The translations under genes were made by a program, and so were the position numbers. From NCBI GenBank assembly GCA_964411505.1, contig CAYPLH010000036.1, positions 1-40,096 of the forward strand: 40,096 nt of DNA, given 5' to 3'. Under the pieces are notes generated by a model. It saw nothing but the letters and a program-made list of their open reading frames with translations, was not told where the DNA came from and did no database searches. The DNA is from CAYPLH01 sp964411505. Its GTDB lineage: Bacteria > Bacillota > Clostridia > CAYPLH01 > DUMO01. Positions 25,718-33,708 of the stretch are shown piece after piece. The first letter of the stretch is position 1; each line of letters begins with the position of its first letter.

Positions 25718-26480
25718 GCTTTTGTTGCTTATGGCAATTTCTTTAATGATGTTATTGACGTGTTCATGTTCTTCACAAAATATACCTTTCCCCAGTGTTG
25801 ATGTGAATATGAAAACTGCAGACAATCCACAAGAGGTAGCTGTTAGTATCCAGGTACTTATTTTACTTACCATACTCTCTCTTGCACCATCAATACTTAT
25901 AATGATGACATCATTTACTAGGATAATTATAATCCTCTCCTTTTTGCGAAATGCGTTAGGAACACAGCAGATGCCGCCTAATCAAGTATTAATAGGGTTG
26001 GCATTGTTTTTATCACTTTTTATTATGAATCCTGTTTTACAGGATATTAATGAAAATGCATACCAACCTTATTTGGCGGAAGAGGTAACCTTTGAAGAAG
26101 CTATCGAGACCACCTCAATTACAATAAAAGAATTTATGGTTGGGCAGATAATGGATAAAAACCGTGATAAAGACCTCGCTTTTTTTATTAAGCTTTCTGG
26201 TGCACAAACACCGACAACCCCTGAAAGCTTGCCAGAATTACCACTTGGTACCATTGTGCCTGCGTTCCTTATCAGTGAGCTAACTATTGCATTTAAGATA
26301 GGATTTTTGATTTATATACCTTTTTTGGTTATTGATATGATTGTTGCAAGCACTTTAATGTCAATGGGAATGATGATGCTTCCGCCAATAATGATATCAC
26401 TTCCATTTAAAATACTTCTTTTTATAATGATAGATGGATGGAATCTCATTACTCAATCAATTGTAGGAAGCTTTGGTTAA
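25692..26480 (+). CDS. fliP: Flagellar export gate protein FliP
   Basis: The 262-residue integral membrane protein has a cleavable-looking N-terminal signal (residues 1-25, basic start then LLLLMAISLMMLL). It is the core subunit of the export gate with FliQ and FliR. Signatures include LTILSLAPSILIMMTSFTRIIIILSFLRNALGTQQMPPNQVLIGLALFLSLFIM and the C-terminal MGMMMLPPIMISLPFKILLFIMIDGWNLI, both strongly conserved in FliP. The frame begins within the end of fliO. Confidence 0.97.
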   Translation: MIKKRNLVKLLLLMAISLMMLLTCSCSSQNIPFPSVDVNMKTADNPQEVAVSIQVLILLTILSLAPSILIMMTSFTRIIIILSFLRNALGTQQMPPNQVLIGLALFLSLFIMNPVLQDINENAYQPYLAEEVTFEEAIETTSITIKEFMVGQIMDKNRDKDLAFFIKLSGAQTPTTPESLPELPLGTIVPAFLISELTIAFKIGFLIYIPFLVIDMIVASTLMSMGMMMLPPIMISLPFKILLFIMIDGWNLITQSIVGSFG

Positions 26481-26519
26481 TAACGAGCTGTATGAAATTT
26501 GCTATGGAGGTTAATAGAA

Positions 26520-26789
26520 TTGGATCAAGGCACGGTAATTGATATTGCGCAGAAGGCTCTGCGAACGATTTTGTATGTTGCAGCTCCTACACTTGGGATA
26601 AGCTTGATTGTGGGGCTAGCAGTAAGCATATTTCAGGCTACCACTCAAATTCAAGAACAAACACTTTCGTTTGTTCCAAAAATAATTGCAGTAATGGTTT
26701 CCATACTAGTGTTTGGTACATGGATGCTCCGTACGCTTACTGAATTTACTTTGGATATATATTCAAACATCAACTTATATATCAGGTGA
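26520..26789 (+). CDS. fliQ: Flagellar export gate protein FliQ
   Basis: The 89-residue protein has two membrane helices (about 15-38 and 52-74) and the family core VGLAVSIFQATTQIQEQTLSFVPKI. I place the start at TTG 26520, nine bases after GGAGG (26506-26510), which gives the usual FliQ length; the upstream TTG 26499 overlaps that site. It lies between fliP and fliR as in all fla operons of this type. Confidence 0.95.
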   Translation: MDQGTVIDIAQKALRTILYVAAPTLGISLIVGLAVSIFQATTQIQEQTLSFVPKIIAVMVSILVFGTWMLRTLTEFTLDIYSNINLYIR

Positions 26790-26869
26790 TTTGTTTAGAT
26801 TAGCTTTACGCTCCGACAATAGTTTGGGTAATTTGTTTTAATAAAAATATACTATGGAGGTCAACTATT

Positions 26870-27658
26870 TTGCCTGTTGATTTACTTGTTTCAAAAGTTG
26901 AAATATTTATGCTGGTTCTTGTAAGAATGACAGGAGTGTTTGTGATTTCGCCTGTCTTTGGACGTAGGAACCTTCCTGTATACTTTAAAATAGGTTTTTC
27001 ATTAATCTTAGCAGTGATTCTGACTTCTACTGTTGCCTTGCCAGATATTCACATTCCTGATAGTTTGTTAATGTTTGCAGTGTTGGTTCTAGAAGAGTTT
27101 TTGATAGGTGTTATAATTGGGTTTATATCGTATTTGTTTTTTTCCAGTGTATATTTAGCAGGCCAGCTTGTAGATACACAGATAGGATTTGGAATGGCGA
27201 ATGTTATTGATCCTATGAGTAATATGCAGATTCCCATAACATCAAACTTATATTTTATCATATGCATTTTGTTGTTGCTTTCGATGAACGGACATCATAT
27301 GATTATTAAAGCATTATTTGATAGCTTTACAATTGTTCCTCCCGGTCATGTGTCCTTTGGAAACGGAGTATTAGTTGAAGATATTATTAGAATCTTCAGT
27401 AATATTTTTATCATTGGCTTAAAAATCAGTGCACCGGTTGTTGCCACAATCCTTATATCTGACGTGGCTCTTGGAATAATTATGAGGACAGTTCCTCAAT
27501 TAAATTTTTTTGTTGTGGGAGCTCCACTAAAAATATTGCTTGGGTTAATTGTAATTTCTATAACACTGATATTTTTTAAAACCTTAGCAAGCTCTTTAAT
27601 TAGCGGTATGAATACAGAGACACATAATGTTTTAGATCACTTAAAAAAGGTTGATTAA
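26870..27658 (+). CDS. fliR: Flagellar export gate protein FliR
   Basis: The 262-residue membrane protein with about six hydrophobic segments forms the export gate with FliP and FliQ. Recognisable parts are VRMTGVFVISPVFGRRNLPVYFKIGFSLILAV, EFLIGVIIGFISYLFFSSVYLAGQLVDTQIGFGMANVIDP and the C-terminal PQLNFFVVGAPLKILLGLIVI. It is separate from flhB, not fused as in some clostridia. The start is TTG 26870, nine bases after GGAGG at 26856-26860. Confidence 0.95.
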   Translation: MPVDLLVSKVEIFMLVLVRMTGVFVISPVFGRRNLPVYFKIGFSLILAVILTSTVALPDIHIPDSLLMFAVLVLEEFLIGVIIGFISYLFFSSVYLAGQLVDTQIGFGMANVIDPMSNMQIPITSNLYFIICILLLLSMNGHHMIIKALFDSFTIVPPGHVSFGNGVLVEDIIRIFSNIFIIGLKISAPVVATILISDVALGIIMRTVPQLNFFVVGAPLKILLGLIVISITLIFFKTLASSLISGMNTETHNVLDHLKKVD

Positions 27659-27723
27659 TAACACAAAGTACACTTTAAGAAAGATATAGAAGACAGCAAT
27701 GTGAGATATAAGGGGTGAAATCA

Positions 27724-28827
27724 GTGAAAGTAAATCTACAGCTGTTTGCAGCAGCAGATGAGGGAAGAACAGAAAAAGCTACACCCAAGAAAAGACAGGA
27801 CGCGAGGAAAAAAGGACAGGTATTACAGAGCAGGGAAATTACAGCGTCTGTTGGTTTACTTTCGGTGTTTTTAGGTCTTAAAGTGTTTGGCAGTTATATT
27901 TATGGTGAAATATCAATATTTATTGCTAAGATTTTTAGGGAATATATTAATGTGGTAGATGTCTATAGTTACAATAAATTGAGAGCTCTAATGATTGAAG
28001 TTAACATAGTGCTGTTAAAAACAATCCTGCCACTTTTAGGTATAGCGTTTTTATCCGCGTTTATTTCAGGATATGCACAGGTGGGATTTCTTTTTACATC
28101 TGAATCAATAAAAATAAAGTTTAGTAAACTTAATCCAATGCAAGGACTTAAAAGAATTTTTTCCACCCAATCAGTTGTTCAGCTTATAAAATCAATTGTT
28201 AAGGTTGTAATTATAGCGTTTATGGGATATTCATATTTGAAGAACGAGCAGTCAACTATAGCAGAACTTATGGATATGGATACAATTGGGATTGCTGCTT
28301 ATATTGGCTACACAATAATAAATATAGCAATAAGAATGTGTGTTGTCCTTTTATTGCTTTCAGTGGCTGATTATCTTTACCAGTGGTGGGATTTTGAAAA
28401 GAACCTTAAAATGACAAAACAGGAAGTAAAGGAAGAATATAAACAAATGGAGGGGAATCCTGAAGTTAAAGCAAAAATAAGGCAAAAACAAAGGCAAATG
28501 TCAATGAGACGTATGCTCCATGATGTTCCAAAAGCAGATGTTATAATAACCAACCCAGAGCATTTTGCCGTTGCAATAAGGTATGATGAGAGTGTTAATG
28601 AAGCCCCCATCCTTATTGCGAAGGGGCAGGACTATATTGCTCAAAGAATTAAAGAGGTTGCTAGGGAAAATCAGGTGGAAATAATCGAGAATAAACCCTT
28701 AGCTAGATCAATATACAGTATGGTAGAAATTGGGGAAGCAATACCGAGAGAGCTTTACCAAGCTGTAGCCGAAGTACTTGCTTTTGTATATAGCATGAAA
28801 AAAGGAGGCGGTATGAATGAAGCATAA
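27724..28827 (+). CDS. flhB: Flagellar export switch protein FlhB (NPEH variant)
   Basis: The 367-residue protein has four membrane segments (to about residue 215) and a cytoplasmic C-terminal domain that switches export from rod/hook to filament substrates. The N-terminus EGRTEKATPKKRQDARKKGQV and the linker are typical. The autocleavage loop, usually NPTH, reads N277-P278-E279-H280 followed by FAVAIRYD. The Asn-Pro bond used for cleavage is retained but Thr is replaced by Glu. The start is GTG 27724 with AGGGGTG at 27711-27717, which contains the upstream GTG. It overlaps flhA by 11 bases. Confidence 0.96.
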   Translation: MKVNLQLFAAADEGRTEKATPKKRQDARKKGQVLQSREITASVGLLSVFLGLKVFGSYIYGEISIFIAKIFREYINVVDVYSYNKLRALMIEVNIVLLKTILPLLGIAFLSAFISGYAQVGFLFTSESIKIKFSKLNPMQGLKRIFSTQSVVQLIKSIVKVVIIAFMGYSYLKNEQSTIAELMDMDTIGIAAYIGYTIINIAIRMCVVLLLLSVADYLYQWWDFEKNLKMTKQEVKEEYKQMEGNPEVKAKIRQKQRQMSMRRMLHDVPKADVIITNPEHFAVAIRYDESVNEAPILIAKGQDYIAQRIKEVARENQVEIIENKPLARSIYSMVEIGEAIPRELYQAVAEVLAFVYSMKKGGGMNEA

Positions 28828-30844
28828 TGAATATATGGTACCAATAATAATTCTGGCAATTATACTGACAATGATACTGCCCATTCCTGCTGGTTTGCTG
28901 GACTTTTTACTTGCAGTCAATATTATGATCAGTGGCGTTATCTTAATTAACACAATCTATCTGGAGAATACGCTTCAAATATCTGTATACCCGTCGTTAA
29001 TGGTTTTGACAACCTTATTTAGACTCTCTTTGAATGTCACTTCAACCAAGCTTATACTTGCTGACGGTTATGCAGGCGAGGTAGTAGAAGGTTTTGGAAG
29101 GTTTGTTGGGCGTGATAATCTGGTAGTTGGATTTATTGTGTTTTTTGTAATTGTAATTGTTAATTTTATGGTCATTACAAAGGGTACCGAAAGAATTGCA
29201 GAGGTAGCAGCTAGATTTACTCTTGATGCTATGCCGGGAAAACAGATGGCAATTGACGCAGATCTAAACGCTGGGCTGATCAATGAAAATGAAGCAAAGG
29301 AAAGAAGAAGGAGAGTTCAAAGGGAATCGGATTTCTACGGTGCCATGGATGGTGCCAGCAAATTTGTTAAAAACGATGCAATTGTAGGAATTATTACTGT
29401 GTTTTTGAATATAATCGGAGGAATAATTATAGGCATGGTTTTTAGAAATGACTCAATTGAGTCCGCTCTCGAGAAATACGCGATATTAACCATTGGGGAT
29501 GGGCTTGTAACTCAGATACCAGCTCTTATGATTTCAGCAGCAACAAGCTTTATTGTCACAAGAGCAGCATCAGATTCTAGTCTTGCACAGGATTTAGTTA
29601 AGCAGTTATTTTACAGCCCAGAGGTTTTGTTTGTTGCATCAGGCTTAAGTCTTACATTGAGTACATTTCTTCCTTTTTTCCCATTCTTTTTACTTTCTGT
29701 AGTCTTGGCATTTATCGGATACAAATTGAAGCAGAATTACAAAAGAGGGGAAAAGGATGATGAGGTCCAAGAAGAGCAAGCTGAAGCTGAGGAAATTAGA
29801 AGGCCGGAGAATGTTGTGTCATTGCTGCAAATTGATCCAATTGAAATAGAACTAGGTTATTCTCTTTTACCCATGGCGGATGTGAATCAGGGAGGAGACC
29901 TTTTGGACAGAGTTGTTATGATAAGGCGTCAGCTGGCTGTGGAAATGGGTTTGCTTGTACCAATTATAAGGTTAAGAGATAATATTCAATTAAATCCAAA
30001 TGAATATGTATTTAGAATAAAAGGAGTGGAAGTTGCACGAGGTGAGCTTATGTTTGATCACTTTCTTGCAATGAATCCTGGCAATACAGAGGAAAATCTG
30101 GAGGGGATTGAAACAAAAGAACCGGCATTTGGGCTTCCAGCAATCTGGATAACTGAAGAGCAGCGGGATAGAGCAGAAATGCTAGGATATACAGTAGTTG
30201 ATCCACCATCAATTGTGTCAACTCATCTAACAGGAATTATAAAAAGATATGCGCATGAACTCTTGGGTAGGCAGGAAGTGCAAACCTTGATTGATAACGT
30301 TAGAAATAACTATCCTGCGGTTGTAGAGGAGCTTGTACCCAAACAAATGTCAATAGGTGAGATACAAAAGGTCTTGGCGAACCTTTTAAAGGAAGGGGTT
30401 TCCATCCGGAATATGCCTACTATTTTAGAAACACTTGCAGATTATATAAATGCAACCAGGGATGCTGATATGCTGACTGAATATGTAAGGCAAGCATTGG
30501 GAAGAGCAATATATAAGCAATTTTTAGATCATGATTCTCCAAAGGTTGTCACCTTGGATGCAGGTCTTGAACAAAAAATAATGGAGTCAGTACAAAGAAC
30601 TGAATATGGGTCATACCTTTCATTAGAACCTAGTATTATCAGCAAGATACTTAATTCTTTATCTAAGCAGGTAGAAAAGCTTACCAATCTTGGATTGCCA
30701 CCTGTTGTACTGGCGTCACCGGTTGTAAGGCTTTATTTCAAACGGCTTACCGAACAAAATATACCAGAACTAGTGGTTTTGTCCTATAATGAATTAGATC
30801 CCAACATTCAAATTCAATCTGTTGGGACAGTAAATATAGTATAA
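28817..30844 (+). CDS. flhA: Flagellar export gate protein FlhA
   Basis: The 675-residue export-gate protein has an N-terminal half with about eight membrane helices and a C-terminal cytoplasmic domain (about 330-675) that docks chaperone-substrate complexes. The conserved cytoplasmic loop is VITKGTERIAEVAARFTLDAMPGKQMAIDADLNAGLINENEAKERR. The C-terminal part includes DPPSIVSTHLTGIIKRYAHELLGRQEVQTLID. The ATG 28817 has AAAGGAGG at 28801-28808 within the end of flhB. Length and layout are normal. Confidence 0.97.
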   Translation: MKHNEYMVPIIILAIILTMILPIPAGLLDFLLAVNIMISGVILINTIYLENTLQISVYPSLMVLTTLFRLSLNVTSTKLILADGYAGEVVEGFGRFVGRDNLVVGFIVFFVIVIVNFMVITKGTERIAEVAARFTLDAMPGKQMAIDADLNAGLINENEAKERRRRVQRESDFYGAMDGASKFVKNDAIVGIITVFLNIIGGIIIGMVFRNDSIESALEKYAILTIGDGLVTQIPALMISAATSFIVTRAASDSSLAQDLVKQLFYSPEVLFVASGLSLTLSTFLPFFPFFLLSVVLAFIGYKLKQNYKRGEKDDEVQEEQAEAEEIRRPENVVSLLQIDPIEIELGYSLLPMADVNQGGDLLDRVVMIRRQLAVEMGLLVPIIRLRDNIQLNPNEYVFRIKGVEVARGELMFDHFLAMNPGNTEENLEGIETKEPAFGLPAIWITEEQRDRAEMLGYTVVDPPSIVSTHLTGIIKRYAHELLGRQEVQTLIDNVRNNYPAVVEELVPKQMSIGEIQKVLANLLKEGVSIRNMPTILETLADYINATRDADMLTEYVRQALGRAIYKQFLDHDSPKVVTLDAGLEQKIMESVQRTEYGSYLSLEPSIISKILNSLSKQVEKLTNLGLPPVVLASPVVRLYFKRLTEQNIPELVVLSYNELDPNIQIQSVGTVNIV

Positions 30845-30858
30845 GTACGGAGGTTAAA

Positions 30859-32028
30859 ATGAAAATTGGGCGTTATTTAGGTAAAGATGTCCAGGAAGCA
30901 CTTTTAAAACTTAAAATGGATTTCGGAAATGATGCTGTCATTCTTAATACTAGAAAAGTTAAGAGAAAAGGTTGGTTGAGATTTTTCAAGAAACCGATGA
31001 TTGAGGTTCTAGGTGCAATTGATGAGGATTACGGTACCAAAAAAAATGTTGTTCGCAAAGAGCCTAAATTGACTGGGGTAAATATTCAATCTGCCATAGC
31101 AAATAATGACGGACAACTATTAGAACTTGAGAAAAAAGTATCTGATATGGAGTCAGTACTTAACAAGATTTATCAAGAAATGCAGAAGAATGACATTAAA
31201 GTTTCAGAAAAAAGTGGTGCAGGTTATGAAAATTCAGAGAACTCTAAGATTTTACAGCTGTTTTCAGATAATCTTATTAAGAACGGTGTGGAAGCTAAAA
31301 TTGTGGATGAACTAATAGGAAAGGTACGGTTAAAGCATGCTGATTGTAGCGTTAACGAAGTTGCTAATTCTATATTTGAAGAAATCGGTTGTATGATAAA
31401 AGAACCTGAGGAACTGATTATTGAAGGTAAAGACAAGTCAAAGGTGGTAATGTTTGTTGGACCTACAGGGGTTGGGAAAACAACTACTGTGGCCAAGATT
31501 GCTGCTGATTTTGCGATAAACAAAAGCATGCAAGTCGGTCTTATTACGGCTGATACTTATAGAATTGCCGCAATAGAACAGCTTAAGACTTATGCTGAGA
31601 TTTTAGGAATACCTCTTACTGTAGTTTACACACCAAACGATATTGAGCAAGCGCTTAGGAACTATGAAGATAAAGATTTAATACTGATAGATACTGCAGG
31701 TAGAAGTCATAGAAACAAAGTACAATTTGATGAATTAAAAGCTTTTATAACCGTAGCAAAGGCAGACGAGGTATACCTGCTTTTAAGTGTTGCTACCAAT
31801 GAGAGGGTATGTAAAGATATTTTGAAAAACTATGCATTTCTTGAGGATTACAAGTTGATATTTACTAAAATGGATGAATCACCAGTATGTGGGGTTATCT
31901 TAAACACAGTAAAACATACTGGAAAAAAGTTATCTTATGTTACAAACGGTCAAAATGTTCCTGATGATATAGAAATGGCTGATGTAAGTAAAATCACTAA
32001 GAGTTTATTGGGGAGAATGCTGGAATGA
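30859..32028 (+). CDS. flhF: SRP-like GTPase FlhF
   Basis: The 389-residue signal-recognition-particle-type GTPase sets the place and number of flagella with FlhG. The N-terminal B region (1-110) begins MKIGRYLGKDVQEALLKLKMDFGNDAVIL, as in other FlhF proteins. The NG domain holds GPTGVGKTT (from residue 201), DTYRIAAIEQLKTYAEIL, DTAGRS and the TKMDE specificity loop. The ATG 30859 follows GGAGGT. The stop overlaps the flhG start (ATGA). Confidence 0.97.
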   Translation: MKIGRYLGKDVQEALLKLKMDFGNDAVILNTRKVKRKGWLRFFKKPMIEVLGAIDEDYGTKKNVVRKEPKLTGVNIQSAIANNDGQLLELEKKVSDMESVLNKIYQEMQKNDIKVSEKSGAGYENSENSKILQLFSDNLIKNGVEAKIVDELIGKVRLKHADCSVNEVANSIFEEIGCMIKEPEELIIEGKDKSKVVMFVGPTGVGKTTTVAKIAADFAINKSMQVGLITADTYRIAAIEQLKTYAEILGIPLTVVYTPNDIEQALRNYEDKDLILIDTAGRSHRNKVQFDELKAFITVAKADEVYLLLSVATNERVCKDILKNYAFLEDYKLIFTKMDESPVCGVILNTVKHTGKKLSYVTNGQNVPDDIEMADVSKITKSLLGRMLE

Positions 32029-32936
32029 CAGATCAGGCGGATAGATTAAGACAAATTATCAGCGAGATGAAATTAAAGCAGGCAAAGGCACAAACAGACC
32101 ACCAAAGTGTGAATATGGCCCATAAGGCTAGAATTATCACGATTACCAGTGGGAAAGGAGGGGTTGGAAAATCCAATATTACTGTAAACTTAGCGATATC
32201 TTTAAGTGAAATGGGACAGAGAGTAATAGTATTGGATGCTGATTTTGGATTATCAAATATTGATATACTATTTGGTATAACTCCGGAATTTACGCTTGCT
32301 GATGTTGTCTATGACAGAAAGAATATTTTGCAAATTTTATCTGATGGACCTAAAAATATTCGCTTTATTTCGGGAGGCTCTGGTGTTGAAGAACTTATAA
32401 AACTGAAAAAGGAATCACTTGATAGGTTTATTGAGCACATTAAGCTACTAGACAATCTTTGTGACATAATATTGGTAGATACTGGTGCAGGACTTTCTAA
32501 TAATGTAATGAACTTTGCAGTTGCAGCTGATGAAGTTTTACTTATAGTAACTACTGAACCAACATCAATAACAGATGCCTATGCACTTGTAAAAATGCTG
32601 TCAAATCATTACAAAACCGCAAATATCAAATTAATTGTAAATAAGGCGGAATCAAGTAAAGAAGCACTTGACATTTTGAACAAGCTATATGTGGTAGCAA
32701 AAAAGTTCCTGAATATAAAACTGATTCCATTAGGATATGTGCTACAAGATGACAAAGTTATAGAGGCTGTAAAAAACCAACAACCTTTTTATCTAAGTAA
32801 TCCAAGATGTCTTGCTTCAAGGAATATTAAAGAAATATCATATAAGCTTCTTGATATGGACAAGGGTCTAAGAAATTACGAAGTTAGCGGAGTTAAAGGA
32901 TTTTTTAATAGGGTGGCAAACTTTGTAAATGGATAG
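32025..32936 (+). CDS. flhG: MinD-like ATPase FlhG (YlxH)
   Basis: The 303-residue ParA/MinD-type ATPase controls FlhF and flagellar number. The deviant Walker A motif SGKGGVGKSN begins at residue 42. The N-terminal DQADRLR (3-9) matches the DQAxxLR helix known in Bacillus FlhG to stimulate FlhF GTPase. A C-terminal amphipathic stretch (GFFNRVANFV) could serve as membrane targeting sequence, as in MinD relatives. It overlaps flhF by four bases. Confidence 0.95.
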   Translation: MTDQADRLRQIISEMKLKQAKAQTDHQSVNMAHKARIITITSGKGGVGKSNITVNLAISLSEMGQRVIVLDADFGLSNIDILFGITPEFTLADVVYDRKNILQILSDGPKNIRFISGGSGVEELIKLKKESLDRFIEHIKLLDNLCDIILVDTGAGLSNNVMNFAVAADEVLLIVTTEPTSITDAYALVKMLSNHYKTANIKLIVNKAESSKEALDILNKLYVVAKKFLNIKLIPLGYVLQDDKVIEAVKNQQPFYLSNPRCLASRNIKEISYKLLDMDKGLRNYEVSGVKGFFNRVANFVNG

Positions 32937-32986
32937 AATTGAGTTTTTTATGCAATAATTTATCGTTTTATGGAGGAATTCGGACA

Positions 32987-33706
32987 ATGTTCGCAGAATA
33001 TATCAATATGTCAGTTGGAAAGAAAAATATTTGCTTCGCAAAGCAGAACGTTGATGATAGCATTGGATTATTAACAACTGATTTTAATAATAAATCCGGG
33101 AAGCAAGAATATGCCTGCAATAGAAAGATAAAAAACATAGTAGCTATTGGAGCTTCTGCAGGAGGACCAAAAGCACTCCAAGAGATAATTACTACTTTGC
33201 CCCAAGATATTCCTGCTGCTATTATGGTAGTACAACACATGCCTCCGGTTTTTACAAAATCCTTGGCAGCAAGATTGGATAACTTAAGTAAGGTAACGGT
33301 AAAAGAAGCGGAAGATGATGATATATTAAAGCTAGGCTATGTTTATATCGCTCCAGGTGATTATCATATGACTGCTGTATCCAAAGAAGAAGGGTGTTTT
33401 ATGATAAAGCTTGACAGACAGCCGCAGGTTGAAGGTCATAGACCTTCAGCAAACAGGATGTTTGAGTCTTTTAAGGAGCTAGAAAACGTAAATATTATTG
33501 CCATTATTTTAAGCGGGATGGGAAGGGACGGAACCAACGGACTCAAAAAATTAAAGGAGTCAAAAGGAGTCTATGTTATAGCTCAAAACGAAAATTCCTC
33601 GGTGGTCTATGGGATGCCAAAATCAGCTGTTGATTCAGGTATTGTTGATGTCAGTTTACCGATTGAAGATATATCGTCTGAAATTATTAAAAATGTAGGG
33701 GTGTAA
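32987..33706 (+). CDS. cheB: Chemotaxis methylesterase CheB lacking the receiver domain
   Basis: This protein of about 239 residues carries a complete CheB methylesterase domain: S57 in GASAGGP, H84 in QHMPP and D181 in GMGRDGTNG form the expected triad. It would remove methyl groups from, or deamidate, chemoreceptors. Normal CheB (about 350 residues) has an N-terminal receiver domain phosphorylated by CheA. Here only about 45 unconserved residues precede the esterase domain, and flhG ends 50 bases upstream, leaving no room for a receiver. The start ATG 32987 has GGAGG at 32972-32976. Gene order (flhG-cheB-cheA) is the normal one. cheR is not in the window. Confidence 0.92.
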   Translation: MFAEYINMSVGKKNICFAKQNVDDSIGLLTTDFNNKSGKQEYACNRKIKNIVAIGASAGGPKALQEIITTLPQDIPAAIMVVQHMPPVFTKSLAARLDNLSKVTVKEAEDDDILKLGYVYIAPGDYHMTAVSKEEGCFMIKLDRQPQVEGHRPSANRMFESFKELENVNIIAIILSGMGRDGTNGLKKLKESKGVYVIAQNENSSVVYGMPKSAVDSGIVDVSLPIEDISSEIIKNVGV

Positions 33707-33708
33707 AG

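Noticed and set aside
25692..25780. FliP N-terminus (LLTCSCSS) as a lipoprotein signal
   Set aside because: The residue before Cys is Thr rather than Gly or Ala, and FliP proteins normally have a cleavable signal peptide, so a lipobox is not supported.
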